Shown: positions 53,125-62,073, counted from the stretch's first letter. The stretch: DNA of 64,000 nt from Streptomyces sp. SLBN-118 (GCF_006715635.1 NZ_VFNP01000001.1:3924042-3988041); one strand, 5' to 3'. Notes: generated by a model not told the origin, from the sequence alone. A program made the numbers and translations.

Positions 53125-53192
53125 GTTTGGCCGTACATCAGCGAAGTACAGCAACCGTGTCAGCCCGAGGGGGAGCCGAGGCTGATGAGGCC

Positions 53193-53717
53193 ATGCCGCT
53201 GGAACTCATCCGTCTGGATGACGGCTTGCAGAGCGTCACGGTCCGGCTGCTCTCCCAGCAGGGGGACTACTACGAGGCCGAGATAGCCATCCGTAGCGAC
53301 TTCGTCAACGCCTCGGTTCGAAGCGGGTTCGATGCCGGCGACATCGAGGAGTGGGGCTCGCTCCCGGACGTCGTCGAGGAGGTCGACGACGGGACGAGGA
53401 CGACTCGAGTGCCCCTGGGCGCCCCATCACGCGGCGCCCATGGCGTCCGACAGGTTGCTGAGCGCGTCGCGCACTTCTTCCTCGCGAGCCTCGGCGTATG
53501 CCTCATCGTCATCGCGATCTGTGAATGCCGACGGATGCGCGTTGCCACCTTCGGGTGCACCTCGAGTGCGACCAGAAGAGAGGTGCAGGTGTGCCGGGTG
53601 TTCCGGAGAGGGATCGACCGGAGCCCGGCGTCCTGCCGCTTGCCCTCAAAGGGCTCGGCTCAGAAGCCGCTGCATGTGGCTGCCGCCGATGGCCGAGGCG
53701 GTGGCCGTCTTTGGTGA
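53193..53717 (+). pseudogene. DUF5959-like N-terminal fragment
   Basis: The first about 65 codons (MPLELIRLDDGLQSVTVRLL, then YYEAEIAIRSDFVNASV and DAGDIEEWGSLPDVVEE) look like the start of the DUF5959 family. After about 53400 the frame continues but the residues are no longer family-like (many R, C and S), so the gene seems cut and fused to unrelated DNA. The open frame happens to run to 53717. Confidence 0.45.
53425..53565 (-). pseudogene. C-terminal gene fragment on the minus strand
   Basis: Before the TGA at 53425 the minus strand reads FTDRDDDEAYAEAREEEV then RDALSNLSDAMGAA, with a codon use like neighbouring genes. No start or known domain is found, so it is probably the end of a lost gene. 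Confidence 0.3.
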
Positions 53718-54104
53718 GTCGTTGTCCACGGTCACCGAGCAAGTGGCCGTGCCCCCTGACCCGCTGAGACTGATGAGCAGTGATCCGCCCTTCACGAAGC
53801 CCTTCGTCGTCAGGGTCTTCTGCCACGGCAGCGACTTGACGGTTTCGGATCTTGACGAGATGCCGTCATCGTTCCAGACGGAGTAGGCGATGGTTACGTC
53901 TCTCGCGTCGCCAGTGACCGTGTATTCCACGGTGACTTCTTTCGACACTTCGTGGGAAATGCTCCCGACGATGGCTACGCAGCCGCCTGCCGCCAGCAGG
54001 ACCAGGACGAGTAGTACCCACGGCCACTTCCGCCGTTTCTTTCTTGGCGGTGCTGCTCCATACGGTGTGCCACCGCCCGGGGGAGACTGCCAGCCTGCCC
54101 CGGG
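53646..54104 (-). pseudogene. MmpS-like gene without a recognisable start codon
   Basis: The minus-strand frame ending at 53646 encodes a small membrane protein in MmpS style: Pro/Gly-rich N-terminus (DPQQPHPGAGWQSPPGGG), KKRRKWPW, one helix (VLLVLVLLAAGGCVAIVG), then the beta domain VTVEYTVTGDARDVTIAYSV and TATCSVTVDN. No ATG, GTG or TTG lies in frame before residue 50; the only one is at 53948, after the helix. The upstream part merges with the antisense of the Nudix gene, so the 5' end was probably lost. A rare start codon is not excluded. Confidence 0.6.
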
Positions 54105-54533
54105 ATGAGGCTGCTGCGGGTCGCCGCGTCCGCCGTGGTTACCGACGACGAAGGGCGCGTGCTCCTTCAGCGCCGCCGGGACAACGATCTCTGGGCGCTC
54201 CCTGGCGGTGGAATGGAGATGACCGACTCACTCCCGGGAACGGCCGTCCGTGAGGTGAAGGAAGAAACGGGTCTGGACGTGGAGATCACCGGGCTCGTGG
54301 GCTCGTACGACGACCCTCGCCACGTCATTGCCTATTCGGACGGTGAGGTGCGCAGACAGTTCAACGTCTGCTTCACCGCCCGTGTGGTCAGTGGCCGCCT
54401 CGCGATCTCGGACGAGTCCATGGAGCTGCGGTTCGTCGAGACAGCGGAGATTGATCAACTGCCGATGCATCACACGCAGCGACTCAGGGTTCGTCACTTC
54501 CTGGAGTACCGAGAGCGTCCCTTTCTCGGCTGA
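54105..54533 (+). CDS. Nudix hydrolase
   Basis: A 142-residue Nudix protein (MutT-like). The Nudix box is GGGMEMTDSLPGTAVREVKE then ETGLD; the first Glu of the box is Asp here, but REVKEE is kept. The protein probably hydrolyses a nucleoside diphosphate derivative. Its start lies at the 5' edge of the start-less MmpS frame on the other strand. The ribosome site is weak. Confidence 0.85.
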   Translation: MRLLRVAASAVVTDDEGRVLLQRRRDNDLWALPGGGMEMTDSLPGTAVREVKEETGLDVEITGLVGSYDDPRHVIAYSDGEVRRQFNVCFTARVVSGRLAISDESMELRFVETAEIDQLPMHHTQRLRVRHFLEYRERPFLG

Positions 54534-54674
54534 CCTCGTCGATCGCCTCTGGGCCGATCGGGTTGCCGGTGCCGAGTGGTGGTGCGGCACCTCGGCGATG
54601 CCGTGGACGAGCCGTAAGCCTGAGCGGGTGTCCGTGGGCTCCGGTAACGTCCCCGTTTTCGGCCGGAGGTGTGT

Positions 54675-55541
54675 ATGACGTGGCGCTGCGCGGGGCTCAG
54701 CTGGCCGCGGGAGACCCAAATTGCCGTGCTCGCGTGGGAGGGCGGTCGGGTCAGTCCGCTCACCGCGGGGAAGGAGCTCGGCTTCTGCGCCGAGGGCGAG
54801 CGGCGGTGCTTCGGGGCGCGGGGCAATCCCTGTCCGCTCGGGGCCGTTGTGGCGTCGCGGGCCACACAGGCGCGGTGTGCGCAGTGCGCGCGGCTGGACC
54901 GGGCGCACTCGGTGGCCGCCGACACCATCGCTGACGATCCGAGGACGTACCGCGTGTATCTCGCCTGGTTCGGGCCCGCGATGGTCAAGGTCGGCATCAC
55001 CGCCGAGGAGCGCGGACCCGCGCGGCTGCTGGAGCAGGGGGCCGTCGTCTTCAGCTGGCTGGGGCGCGGGCCGCTGATGGCCGCGCGGCGGACCGAGGAA
55101 CTGCTGCGCAGCGCGCTCGGCGTGCCGGACCGGATTCCGTACGCGGCCAAGCGCGCCGTGCGGGCCGGCCTGCCCGGGGCGGCCGAGCGTGCCGCGGAGA
55201 TCGGGGAGCTGCACCGCCGCGCGGTGGGGCTGGCCGGTTGGGCCGGGTCGCTGGAGCGGCTGGACTTCGAGGCGGTCGACCACGCCGAGGTCTTCGGGCT
55301 CGATGGTCTGCCCGCGGCGACCGCAGTCGTGCGCGAGCTCGTGGACGGCGGGGTCGTCGCCGGGCGCGTGGTGGCGGCGGCCGGGCCCGATCTGCATCTG
55401 CGGACCGCGGACGACGGGCTTGTCGTGCTCGATACGCGGCTGATGACCGGGTGGTCGCTCGTCGGCGCCGAGGCGGGGGAGGGCGTGACGGTGCCGCTGC
55501 TCGACGTCGCCGGCGGGGCCGTTCAGGACGGGATCTTCTGA
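54675..55541 (+). CDS. DUF2797-family protein
   Basis: A 288-residue cytoplasmic protein. The N-terminal region has a Cys set (FCAEGERRCFGARGNPCP, then CAQCARLDR) that probably binds zinc. The middle (VYLAWFGPAMVKVGITAEERG) recalls GIY-YIG nuclease folds, a relation proposed for DUF2797. Function is not established. GGAGG lies 5 bases before the ATG at 54675. Confidence 0.82.
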   Translation: MTWRCAGLSWPRETQIAVLAWEGGRVSPLTAGKELGFCAEGERRCFGARGNPCPLGAVVASRATQARCAQCARLDRAHSVAADTIADDPRTYRVYLAWFGPAMVKVGITAEERGPARLLEQGAVVFSWLGRGPLMAARRTEELLRSALGVPDRIPYAAKRAVRAGLPGAAERAAEIGELHRRAVGLAGWAGSLERLDFEAVDHAEVFGLDGLPAATAVVRELVDGGVVAGRVVAAAGPDLHLRTADDGLVVLDTRLMTGWSLVGAEAGEGVTVPLLDVAGGAVQDGIF

Positions 55542-55628
55542 CCGAATGGTCAAACGCTGGATCCCCTTTGGTTCCCTTACTGCAATGAGGCTGGACACCT
55601 CCCTGACCGGGAACGGAGGCTGGGCGTC

Positions 55629-55973
55629 ATGAGCATGGAGAACATCGGACGTGTCGCAGCGCATGAACCGCCCTACTACACAGTGGTCTTCACCTCCGTC
55701 CGGCCCGACCGGCCCGAGGGATACGGCGAGACCGCCGAGCGGCTGAACGAACTGGTGCAGGAGGTGCCCGGGTTCCTCGGGTACGAGTCGGCCAGGACTC
55801 CCGGCGGGCTCGCGATCACCGTCGGCTACTTCCGGGACGAGGAGGCCATCGCCGCCTGGCAGCAGAGTCTGGAGCACCAGGCCGCGCAGAAGCGCGGACG
55901 CGCGGAGTGGTACGAAAGCTACAGCGTGCATATCGGCAAGGTGGAACGGAGTTACGGCTTTGAGCGGGAATGA
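55629..55973 (+). CDS. Antibiotic biosynthesis monooxygenase-domain protein
   Basis: A 114-residue ABM/dimeric alpha-beta barrel protein (YYTVVFTSVRPDRPEG, VPGFLGYESARTPGGLAITVGYF, AIAAWQQSLEHQAAQ). Members are small monooxygenases or heme-related; a function cannot be assigned. Its 3' end overlaps the amidohydrolase start by 14 bases, so both are coupled. ATG 55635 is an alternative start. Confidence 0.85.
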   Translation: MSMENIGRVAAHEPPYYTVVFTSVRPDRPEGYGETAERLNELVQEVPGFLGYESARTPGGLAITVGYFRDEEAIAAWQQSLEHQAAQKRGRAEWYESYSVHIGKVERSYGFERE

Positions 55974-56835
55974 CGACGTCCGGACGTTCTGGCAGCGGCT
56001 CGGACTGCCCGGACTCGTCGACGTACACACCCATTTCATGCCCGAGCAGGTACTCAGGAAGGTGTGGGCGTACTTCGATGCCGTCGGACCGCTGACCGGC
56101 ATGGAGTGGCCCATCACCTACCGGCAGGAGGAAGAGGAACGCGTCGCGCTGCTGCGGGAGTTCGGGGTGCGTTCCTTCACCTCGATGGTCTATCCGCACA
56201 AGGCGAGCATGGCCGCCTGGCTGAACGGCTGGGCCGCCGAGTTCGCCGAGCGCACCCCCGGCTGTCTGCACACCGCCACCCTCTTCCCGGAGGACGGCGT
56301 CGAGCGGTACGTGCGCGAGGCGGTCGAGGGCGGGGCGCGGGTCTTCAAAGCGCACCTCCAGGTGGGGGCGTACGACCCGAACGACCCGCTGCTCGATCCC
56401 GTCTGGGGACTGCTCGCCGAGGCCGGAGTCCCGGTGGTGACGCACTGCGGGTCGGGGCCCGTGCCCGGCAAGCACACCGGGCCGGAGCCGGTGGGGCGTC
56501 TGCTCGCGCGGCATCCGCGGCTGCGGCTGGTGGTCGCCCACATGGGGATGCCGGAGTACACCGACTTCCTCGATCTCGCGGAGCGCTACCGGGAGGTGCG
56601 GCTGGACACGACGATGGCGTTCACGGACTTCAGCGAGCGCTTCAGCCCCTTCCCGGCCGGGGAACGGGCCCGGCTGGCGGCGCTGGGGGACCGCGTACTG
56701 CTGGGGACGGACTTCCCGAACATTCCGTATCCGTACGTCCATCAACTGCGGTCGCTGGAGCGGCTGGATCTCGGTGACGACTGGCTGCGGGCGGTGTGTC
56801 ACGACAACGGGGCGGCGCTGTTCGGCCTCGCCTAG
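55960..56835 (+). CDS. Amidohydrolase-family (TIM-barrel) protein
   Basis: A 291-residue metal-dependent hydrolase of the amidohydrolase-2/ACMSD type. Metal ligands: VDVHTHFMP (HxH) near residue 20, His in VVTHCGSGP near 160, His in VVAHMGMP near 190, Asp in LGTDFPNIPYP near 250. It may act as a decarboxylase or lactonase. The TTG start overlaps the monooxygenase gene. Its 3' end is directly followed by an IS relic. Confidence 0.85.
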   Translation: MSGNDDVRTFWQRLGLPGLVDVHTHFMPEQVLRKVWAYFDAVGPLTGMEWPITYRQEEEERVALLREFGVRSFTSMVYPHKASMAAWLNGWAAEFAERTPGCLHTATLFPEDGVERYVREAVEGGARVFKAHLQVGAYDPNDPLLDPVWGLLAEAGVPVVTHCGSGPVPGKHTGPEPVGRLLARHPRLRLVVAHMGMPEYTDFLDLAERYREVRLDTTMAFTDFSERFSPFPAGERARLAALGDRVLLGTDFPNIPYPYVHQLRSLERLDLGDDWLRAVCHDNGAALFGLA

Positions 56836-56995
56836 GCCGTTTCGTTCGGATCACTTGATCGTTGGTCTGGGCGTGTCGTTGACTGACGCGCAGTGGGCGA
56901 GGATCGAGCCGTTGTTACCGGACCGGACGCCCAGGCGGGGTGGTCGGTGGCGGGATCACCGTGAGGTGATCGATGCGGTCGTTGAGGGGATCTGA
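56836..56995 (+). mobile_element. 5' relic of an IS5-family transposase
   Basis: Starting 1 base after the amidohydrolase stop, TAGGCCGTTTCGTTCGGATC looks like an IS end. A frame from GTG 56873 encodes the N-terminus of an IS5-type transposase (SLTDAQWARIEPLLPDRT then GGRWRDHREVIDAVVEGI) and stops at 56995 after 40 codons. The catalytic part is missing. Confidence 0.75.
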
Positions 56996-57233
56996 GTGCA
57001 CGGGTACACGTCGCCCTGGTGGTGAGCCGCTTTAGAAGTGGCAAAGAGCCTTGTCCCGGACCCCAAGGTCGGTTGAGGCCATCCCTCAACCACACGACGA
57101 CGTCGTCGGCCACACGTTCCGGTTTCCACGTCGACGCAGTCCGGAGGTTGTTGAAGGGCGTGCGCGGGAAGCACTGAGGGGGTGCACCTCGACCGGTCCG
57201 AGATCAACTGTGTTGAATAGAAGTGAGGTTGAC

Positions 57234-57674
57234 ATGCGTCCACGCATCCGACGGACAACGAAAAGAGCGACCGCTGTCGCAGCTACCCTTGCGGCGGCAG
57301 CGGGATTGAATCTGGCAGGTGCACCCGACGCGGCTGCCGCCGATCGGGCCACGTTCGACGTCACCGTAGCTGCGACCTACTACCGCGGCACGATCGAGTT
57401 CTACAACCGATCGGTCATTGTCGACGGCGTCCTGCGGGGCCTGAGCACCGGATGCCGCAGGGGAGGGGCATGGGCTTACGACGCCGGCGGCTACCCGCTG
57501 GCCCACAAGACTACGTCCCTCGTGTGCAACGGGGCCGTGGAACGGGACATCCCGCTCAGCTGGGACGTGCCGGGCGGAGCCTCCTCGGTCGTGGTCGACC
57601 TCCTCGACGCCGACGGGAACCTCCTCAAGTACTGCGTCACCACTCGCGGAGACGAGTACTGCGAGGTGACCTAG
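57234..57674 (+). CDS. Small secreted protein of unknown function
   Basis: A 146-residue protein with a signal peptide (KRATAVAATLAAAAGLNLAG, cleavage near AAAAD). The mature part of about 105 residues has four Cys (TGCRRGG, SLVCNGAV, KYCVTTRG, EYCEVT) and beta-rich pattern. No family is recognised. GTGAGG precedes the ATG by 6 bases. It lies between two IS relics. Confidence 0.65.
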   Translation: MRPRIRRTTKRATAVAATLAAAAGLNLAGAPDAAAADRATFDVTVAATYYRGTIEFYNRSVIVDGVLRGLSTGCRRGGAWAYDAGGYPLAHKTTSLVCNGAVERDIPLSWDVPGGASSVVVDLLDADGNLLKYCVTTRGDEYCEVT

Positions 57675-57757
57675 GAGCTCTCTTACGGATCACTGGCGGA
57701 ATTTCGATTGCAGGACCAGCTTGCGTTGACAGAACTGCTGCCTGCGACGATGCGCTT

Positions 57758-58162
57758 GTGAGCTATGACCTTGGTGTGTGGGACGGCGACCGTCCATTCG
57801 ACAACCGCCAAGCGGGCTCGATGTATGACGAGCTCTACGAGCGCTACCTTGAGTCGGACGATGTCGTCGTGCCTCCGGCGCCACGCATCGCGGCGTACGT
57901 GGAAGCCCTCGTCGCGCAGTACCCAGATGACGTCGACCGCAACGTCGTGTGGGCGTCGACACCAGTCATCGATGAGGCATCGGGCCCGATCGTGTACCTG
58001 CTCATGTCTTACGGCAAGGCCGGGGCCGCCCTCGACCACGATCTCGACCCCGACCGCATGTCCTTCACACGCTCCCTGCGGATCGTGCGCCGCCAGGTCC
58101 CGGCCCAGGCGGCCTTTTCCCCCCGGCAGACTCGCCCGGGCACTGACCCGCACCTTGACTGA
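57758..58162 (+). CDS. Hypothetical protein truncated by and fused to an IS relic
   Basis: A 134-codon frame from GTG 57758. Residues 1-90 (SYDLGVWDGDRPFDNRQAG, YDELYERYLESDDV, RIAAYVEALVAQYPDDVDRN, ASGPIVYLLMSYGKA) resemble a widespread Streptomyces hypothetical family. From about residue 95 (DLDPDRMSFTRSLRIVRRQV) it becomes IS4 transposase sequence. So the normal C-terminus was replaced by the IS end; the chimera may not be functional. Confidence 0.5.
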   Translation: MSYDLGVWDGDRPFDNRQAGSMYDELYERYLESDDVVVPPAPRIAAYVEALVAQYPDDVDRNVVWASTPVIDEASGPIVYLLMSYGKAGAALDHDLDPDRMSFTRSLRIVRRQVPAQAAFSPRQTRPGTDPHLD

Positions 58163-58316
58163 GATCACCGAACGCCTGCTGCCCCCACGACGCCACCGGA
58201 CCTGCCCCCGCGTGATCAAACGGAAAATGTCCAACTGGCCCCTCAAACGCGCAGCACACCGCAACTGGCCACTACCAGCCCCAGCGACAGTCACCATCAC
58301 CCAGCCGACAACCTAA
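58040..58316 (+). mobile_element. 3' relic of an IS4-family transposase, frameshifted
   Basis: The part 58040-58316 encodes an IS4-type transposase C-terminus: DPDRMSFTRSLRIVRRQV in one frame, then, after a shift around 58125-58132, LARALTRTLTEITER and RVIKRKMSNWPLKRAAHRNW in another, stopping at TAA 58314. The catalytic core is absent. Confidence 0.75.
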
Positions 58317-58371
58317 AATCACCGGCATTGGGCCTAGCCCCCGCTCCCGCCCAGCGCTCTCGCTCAGCTTT

Positions 58372-58390
58372 TTCTCAGGGAATTCACAGC
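58372..58390 (+). promoter_or_regulatory. Direct repeats in front of the two-component operon
   Basis: TTCTCAG (58372-58378) and TTCACAG (58384-58390), 12 bp apart, form a direct repeat of the spacing used by OmpR/PhoB-type regulators. A second TCTCAGGG lies 35 bp on. Autoregulation is inferred. Confidence 0.45.
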
Positions 58391-58425
58391 TGAGCGCAAG
58401 GACCCTCTCAGGGCGGGGTCGCAGA

Positions 58426-59172
58426 GTGACGAGCATGACCGCGACCTCGCCCCAGGGGCGTATCGAAATGCTCAGGCCGGACGGCAGCCCCGTCCGGGTG
58501 CTCGTCGTGGACGACGAGGCCGCGCTGAGCGAGCTGCTGTCGATGGCCCTGCGCTACGAGGGCTGGGAGGTGCGCAGCGCCGGGGACGGCGCTGGCGCGG
58601 TGCGTTCCGCGCGGGACTTCCGCCCCGACGCGGTGGTGCTCGACGTGATGCTGCCCGACATGGACGGGCTCGCCGTCCTGGGGCGGCTGCGGCGCGAACT
58701 GCCCGAGGTGCCGGTGCTGTTCCTCACCGCCAGGGACGCGGTCGAGGACCGGATCGCCGGACTGACGGCGGGGGGCGACGACTATGTCACCAAACCCTTC
58801 TCGCTGGAGGAGGTGGTGGCCAGGCTGCGCGGTCTGATCCGCAGGTCCGGCGCCGCGACCGTACGCAGCGAATCGCTGCTCGCGGTCGGGGACCTGATCC
58901 TCGACGAGGACAGCCACGAGGTCAGCCGGGGCGGTGAGCCGATCCGTCTGACGGCGACCGAGTTCGAGCTGCTGCGCTATTTGATGCGCAATCCGCGGCG
59001 GGTGCTCAGCAAGGCGCAGATCCTGGACCGGGTGTGGTCGTACGACTTCGGCGGGCAGGCCAACGTCGTCGAGCTGTATGTCTCGTATCTGCGGAAGAAG
59101 ATCGACGCGGGGCGTCCGCCGATGATTCACACCCGGCGCGGGGCCGGGTATCTGATCAAGCCGGGTGAGTAG
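58426..59172 (+). CDS. OmpR/PhoB-type response regulator
   Basis: A 248-residue regulator. Receiver domain with phospho-Asp73 (VVLDVMLPDMDG) and Lys in YVTKPFS. Winged helix domain with LTATEFELLRYLMRNPRRVLS and RRGAGYLI. The GTG at 58426 was chosen because GGGG lies 6 bases upstream; ATG 58435 is also possible. Its stop overlaps the kinase gene start by 1 base. Confidence 0.93.
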   Translation: MTSMTATSPQGRIEMLRPDGSPVRVLVVDDEAALSELLSMALRYEGWEVRSAGDGAGAVRSARDFRPDAVVLDVMLPDMDGLAVLGRLRRELPEVPVLFLTARDAVEDRIAGLTAGGDDYVTKPFSLEEVVARLRGLIRRSGAATVRSESLLAVGDLILDEDSHEVSRGGEPIRLTATEFELLRYLMRNPRRVLSKAQILDRVWSYDFGGQANVVELYVSYLRKKIDAGRPPMIHTRRGAGYLIKPGE

Positions 59173-60737
59173 TGCCCGGCGCACGTGGACGGCGGCGCAG
59201 ATGGTCGCTGCGGACCCGGCTCGTGATCTCGGCGGTGGCGCTGATCGCGGTGGTGTCGGCGGTGATCGGCTCGGTCACGACGATCGCCTACCGCACCTAT
59301 CTGTACGGGCAGTTGGACACTCAGCTGACCACGGTCGGCATGCGCGCCTCCGGCCCACCCGGCCCGGTCGACAGCATGCCTTCGGGCAGGGGGCCGCTCG
59401 ACTTCGTCATCGGCGGTGGTACGCCGGTGGGCACCGTCGGCGCCAAGCTCGCCGGCGACGGCACGGTCTCCGAGGCCGTGGCCAGCGTCGAACGGACGAG
59501 TGATGCGCTGGAGCCCCTTCCGAGCCCCCTCACCGAGGCCCAGTCCAAGGCTCTCGCCCAGGTCTCGCGAGACGGCCGTCCGCACACCCTGGAGCTGCCT
59601 GGCCGGGGCGACTACCGGGTCGAGTACGTCACGGGGGTTCGCGGGTCCTACCTCGTAGGGGTTCCCCTGAGTGACGTGCAGGACGCGCTGGCCACGCTGG
59701 TCCTGGTCGAGGTCTCCGTCACCGGTGCCGGGCTGATCGCCGCCGGAATCACGGGCACTGCCCTGGTCGCCTTTGCGCTGCGGCCGCTGCGACGGGTCGC
59801 CGCGACCGCCACCCGTGTCTCCGAACTGCCGCTCCACAGTGGCGAGGTCGCCCTGCACGAGCGGGTCCCGGACGCCGAGGCCGATCCTCGGACCGAGGTC
59901 GGCCAGGTCGGCGCGGCGCTCAACCGGATGCTCGGGCACGTCGGTTCGGCGCTCGCGGCGCGGCAGGAGAGCGAGACGCGGGTGCGGCAGTTCGTCGCGG
60001 ACGCCAGCCATGAGCTGCGCACGCCGCTGGCGTCGATCCGCGGCTACGCGGAGCTGACCCGGCGCGGACGCGAGGACGTGGGCGCGGACACCCGGCACGC
60101 GCTGGGGCGTATCGAGTCCGAGGCGACGCGGATGACGGGACTGGTGGAGGATCTGCTGCTGCTCGCCCGTCTCGATGCCGGACGACCGCTCTCTTACGAG
60201 AGCACCGATCTCTCGCCGCTGATCGTGGACGCGGTGGGGGATGCGCAGGCGGCGGGACACGACCACAAGTGGCGGCTGGAGCTGCCGGCCGAACCGGCGA
60301 CGGTACGGGGCGACGGCGCCCGCCTGCACCAGGTGCTCGTCAATCTGCTCGCGAACGCCTGTACCCACACACCACCGGGTACGACCGTCACCGCACGCCT
60401 GCGACGCGACGGCCCGGGCGTCATCCTCGAGGTCGAGGACGACGGTCCCGGCATTCCGCCGGGCCTGCTGCCGCACATCTTCGAACGGTTCGCCCGCGGT
60501 GACGCCTCCAGGTCCCGGCACGCCGGATCGACCGGACTCGGCCTGGCGATCGTGCAGGCGGTCGTCACCGCGCACAGCGGAACGGTGGCCGTGCGCTCCG
60601 AACCCGGGCACACGGTCTTCTCCGTGGGAATCCCCGCGTCCGCGGGAATGCCCGCCTCCACAGACCTGCCCGCCTCCACAGGCATGCCTTCCGCACACGA
60701 CTCACAGACGGCGCACAGGCACATCACACGGGCATGA
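59172..60737 (+). CDS. Sensor histidine kinase
   Basis: A 521-residue kinase: helix 1 (LVISAVALIAVVSAVIGSV), an extracytoplasmic sensor of about 140 residues, helix 2 (GAGLIAAGITGTALVAFAL), HAMP, HisKA with His280 (DASHELRTPLASI) and HATPase with N box VNLLANACTH, G1 DDGPGIPP and G2 GLGLAIV. The tail has repeats of ASTDLPAST type. It pairs with the regulator encoded just upstream. The following glycosyltransferase genes could be its targets, but this is guess from position. Confidence 0.92.
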   Translation: MPGARGRRRRWSLRTRLVISAVALIAVVSAVIGSVTTIAYRTYLYGQLDTQLTTVGMRASGPPGPVDSMPSGRGPLDFVIGGGTPVGTVGAKLAGDGTVSEAVASVERTSDALEPLPSPLTEAQSKALAQVSRDGRPHTLELPGRGDYRVEYVTGVRGSYLVGVPLSDVQDALATLVLVEVSVTGAGLIAAGITGTALVAFALRPLRRVAATATRVSELPLHSGEVALHERVPDAEADPRTEVGQVGAALNRMLGHVGSALAARQESETRVRQFVADASHELRTPLASIRGYAELTRRGREDVGADTRHALGRIESEATRMTGLVEDLLLLARLDAGRPLSYESTDLSPLIVDAVGDAQAAGHDHKWRLELPAEPATVRGDGARLHQVLVNLLANACTHTPPGTTVTARLRRDGPGVILEVEDDGPGIPPGLLPHIFERFARGDASRSRHAGSTGLGLAIVQAVVTAHSGTVAVRSEPGHTVFSVGIPASAGMPASTDLPASTGMPSAHDSQTAHRHITRA

Positions 60738-60762
60738 CAGCGCCGCCGCCGAGTGTCGTCCC

Positions 60763-62073
60763 ATGCGAACCGACACCCCAAGGGGGACTCTTCCGGCCCG
60801 GGAGCATCTGCTCGCCCACACGGCCGGCCGGCCCGTACTCGACGTGGTGATCCCGGTCTACAACGAGGAGAACGACCTCGAACGGTGCGTGCGCAGGCTG
60901 CACGACCACCTCGCCCGGACCTTCCCGTACGGCTTCCGGATCACCGTCGCCGACAACGCGAGCACCGACAGCACGCCCCAGGTGGCGACATGGCTCGCCC
61001 ACTCGATCCCCGAGGTGGAGGCGTACCGGCTGGAGGAGAAGGGCCGGGGCCGGGCGCTGCGCACCGTGTGGTCGCACTCGAACGCCCCTGTACTCGCCTA
61101 TATGGACGTCGATCTGTCCACCGACCTCAACGCACTGCTGCCGCTGGTCGCACCGCTGATCTCCGGGCATTCGGACCTCGCGATCGGGTCCCGGCTCGCG
61201 CGTTCGTCACGTGTGGTGCGCGGGCCGAAGCGGGAGTTCATCTCGCGCGCCTACAACCTGATTCTGCGCGGCTCGCTCGCGGCTCGCTTCTCCGACGCCC
61301 AGTGCGGGTTCAAGGCGATACGGCGCGAAGTGGCCGAGCGGCTGCTCCCGATGGTCGAGGACACCGGCTGGTTCTTCGACACCGAGCTGCTGGTGCTGGC
61401 CGAGCGGGCCGGGCTGCGGATCCACGAGGTGCCGGTGGACTGGGTCGACGACCCGGACTCGACGGTGCACATCGTGAGCACGGCGACCGAGGACCTCAAG
61501 GGCGTCTGGCGGGTGGGGCGTGCGCTGGCCCTCGGTGCGCTGCCGCTGGACCGGCTGGCGAGGCCCTTCGGCGACGATCCGCGCGACCGGCAGCTCAGCG
61601 GGGTGCCGGGTGGTCTCGCACGGCAGCTGGTCGGCTTCTGTGTGGTCGGTGCGCTGTCCACGCTGTTGTACCTGCTGCTGTATTCGCTCTTCAGGACGGG
61701 GGCCGGACCCCAAGTAGCCAATGCGGGCGCGCTGTTGCTGTCCGCCGTGGCGAACACGGCCGCGAACCGGCGGCTCACCTTCGGGATACGGGGCCGGGAG
61801 CGGGCCATGCGCCATCAGGCGCAGGGCCTGGTCGTGTTCGGCATCGGGCTCGCGCTGACCAGCGGCTCGCTGGCCGCCCTGTCAGCGGCGGCCGGACATC
61901 CCTCGCACGCCGTCGAGCTCGCGGTCCTGGTCGCGGCGAACCTCGCGGCCACGATGCTGCGCTTCCTGCTCTTCCGGGCGTGGGTCTTCCCGGACCGGCG
62001 CGAGAACTACGTCCCGGCCGACGACAAGCGGACCGCCTCCGCACTCCCGTACACCGTAAGGAACTCACGATGA
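60763..62073 (+). CDS. Family 2 glycosyltransferase with GtrA-like membrane domain
   Basis: A 436-residue protein. The GT2 domain has LDVVIPVYNEENDLERCV near residue 28 and DVDLSTDL (DxD-type) near 115, with SDAQCGFKAIRREVAERLL typical of polyprenyl-phosphate glucosyl/mannosyltransferases. The C-terminal 130 residues form four helices of the GtrA type (QLVGFCVVGALSTLLYLLL). Such enzymes make polyprenyl-phosphate sugars. Its stop overlaps the next start by 4 bases (ATGA), so it probably supplies the sugar donor for the product of 62070. The ATG at 60763 lacks a good ribosome site. Confidence 0.88.
   Translation: MRTDTPRGTLPAREHLLAHTAGRPVLDVVIPVYNEENDLERCVRRLHDHLARTFPYGFRITVADNASTDSTPQVATWLAHSIPEVEAYRLEEKGRGRALRTVWSHSNAPVLAYMDVDLSTDLNALLPLVAPLISGHSDLAIGSRLARSSRVVRGPKREFISRAYNLILRGSLAARFSDAQCGFKAIRREVAERLLPMVEDTGWFFDTELLVLAERAGLRIHEVPVDWVDDPDSTVHIVSTATEDLKGVWRVGRALALGALPLDRLARPFGDDPRDRQLSGVPGGLARQLVGFCVVGALSTLLYLLLYSLFRTGAGPQVANAGALLLSAVANTAANRRLTFGIRGRERAMRHQAQGLVVFGIGLALTSGSLAALSAAAGHPSHAVELAVLVAANLAATMLRFLLFRAWVFPDRRENYVPADDKRTASALPYTVRNSR

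Noticed and set aside
54228..56117. 629-codon minus-strand frame over the Nudix, DUF2797 and monooxygenase genes
   Set aside because: It crosses three good genes with their own ribosome sites and shows no domain.
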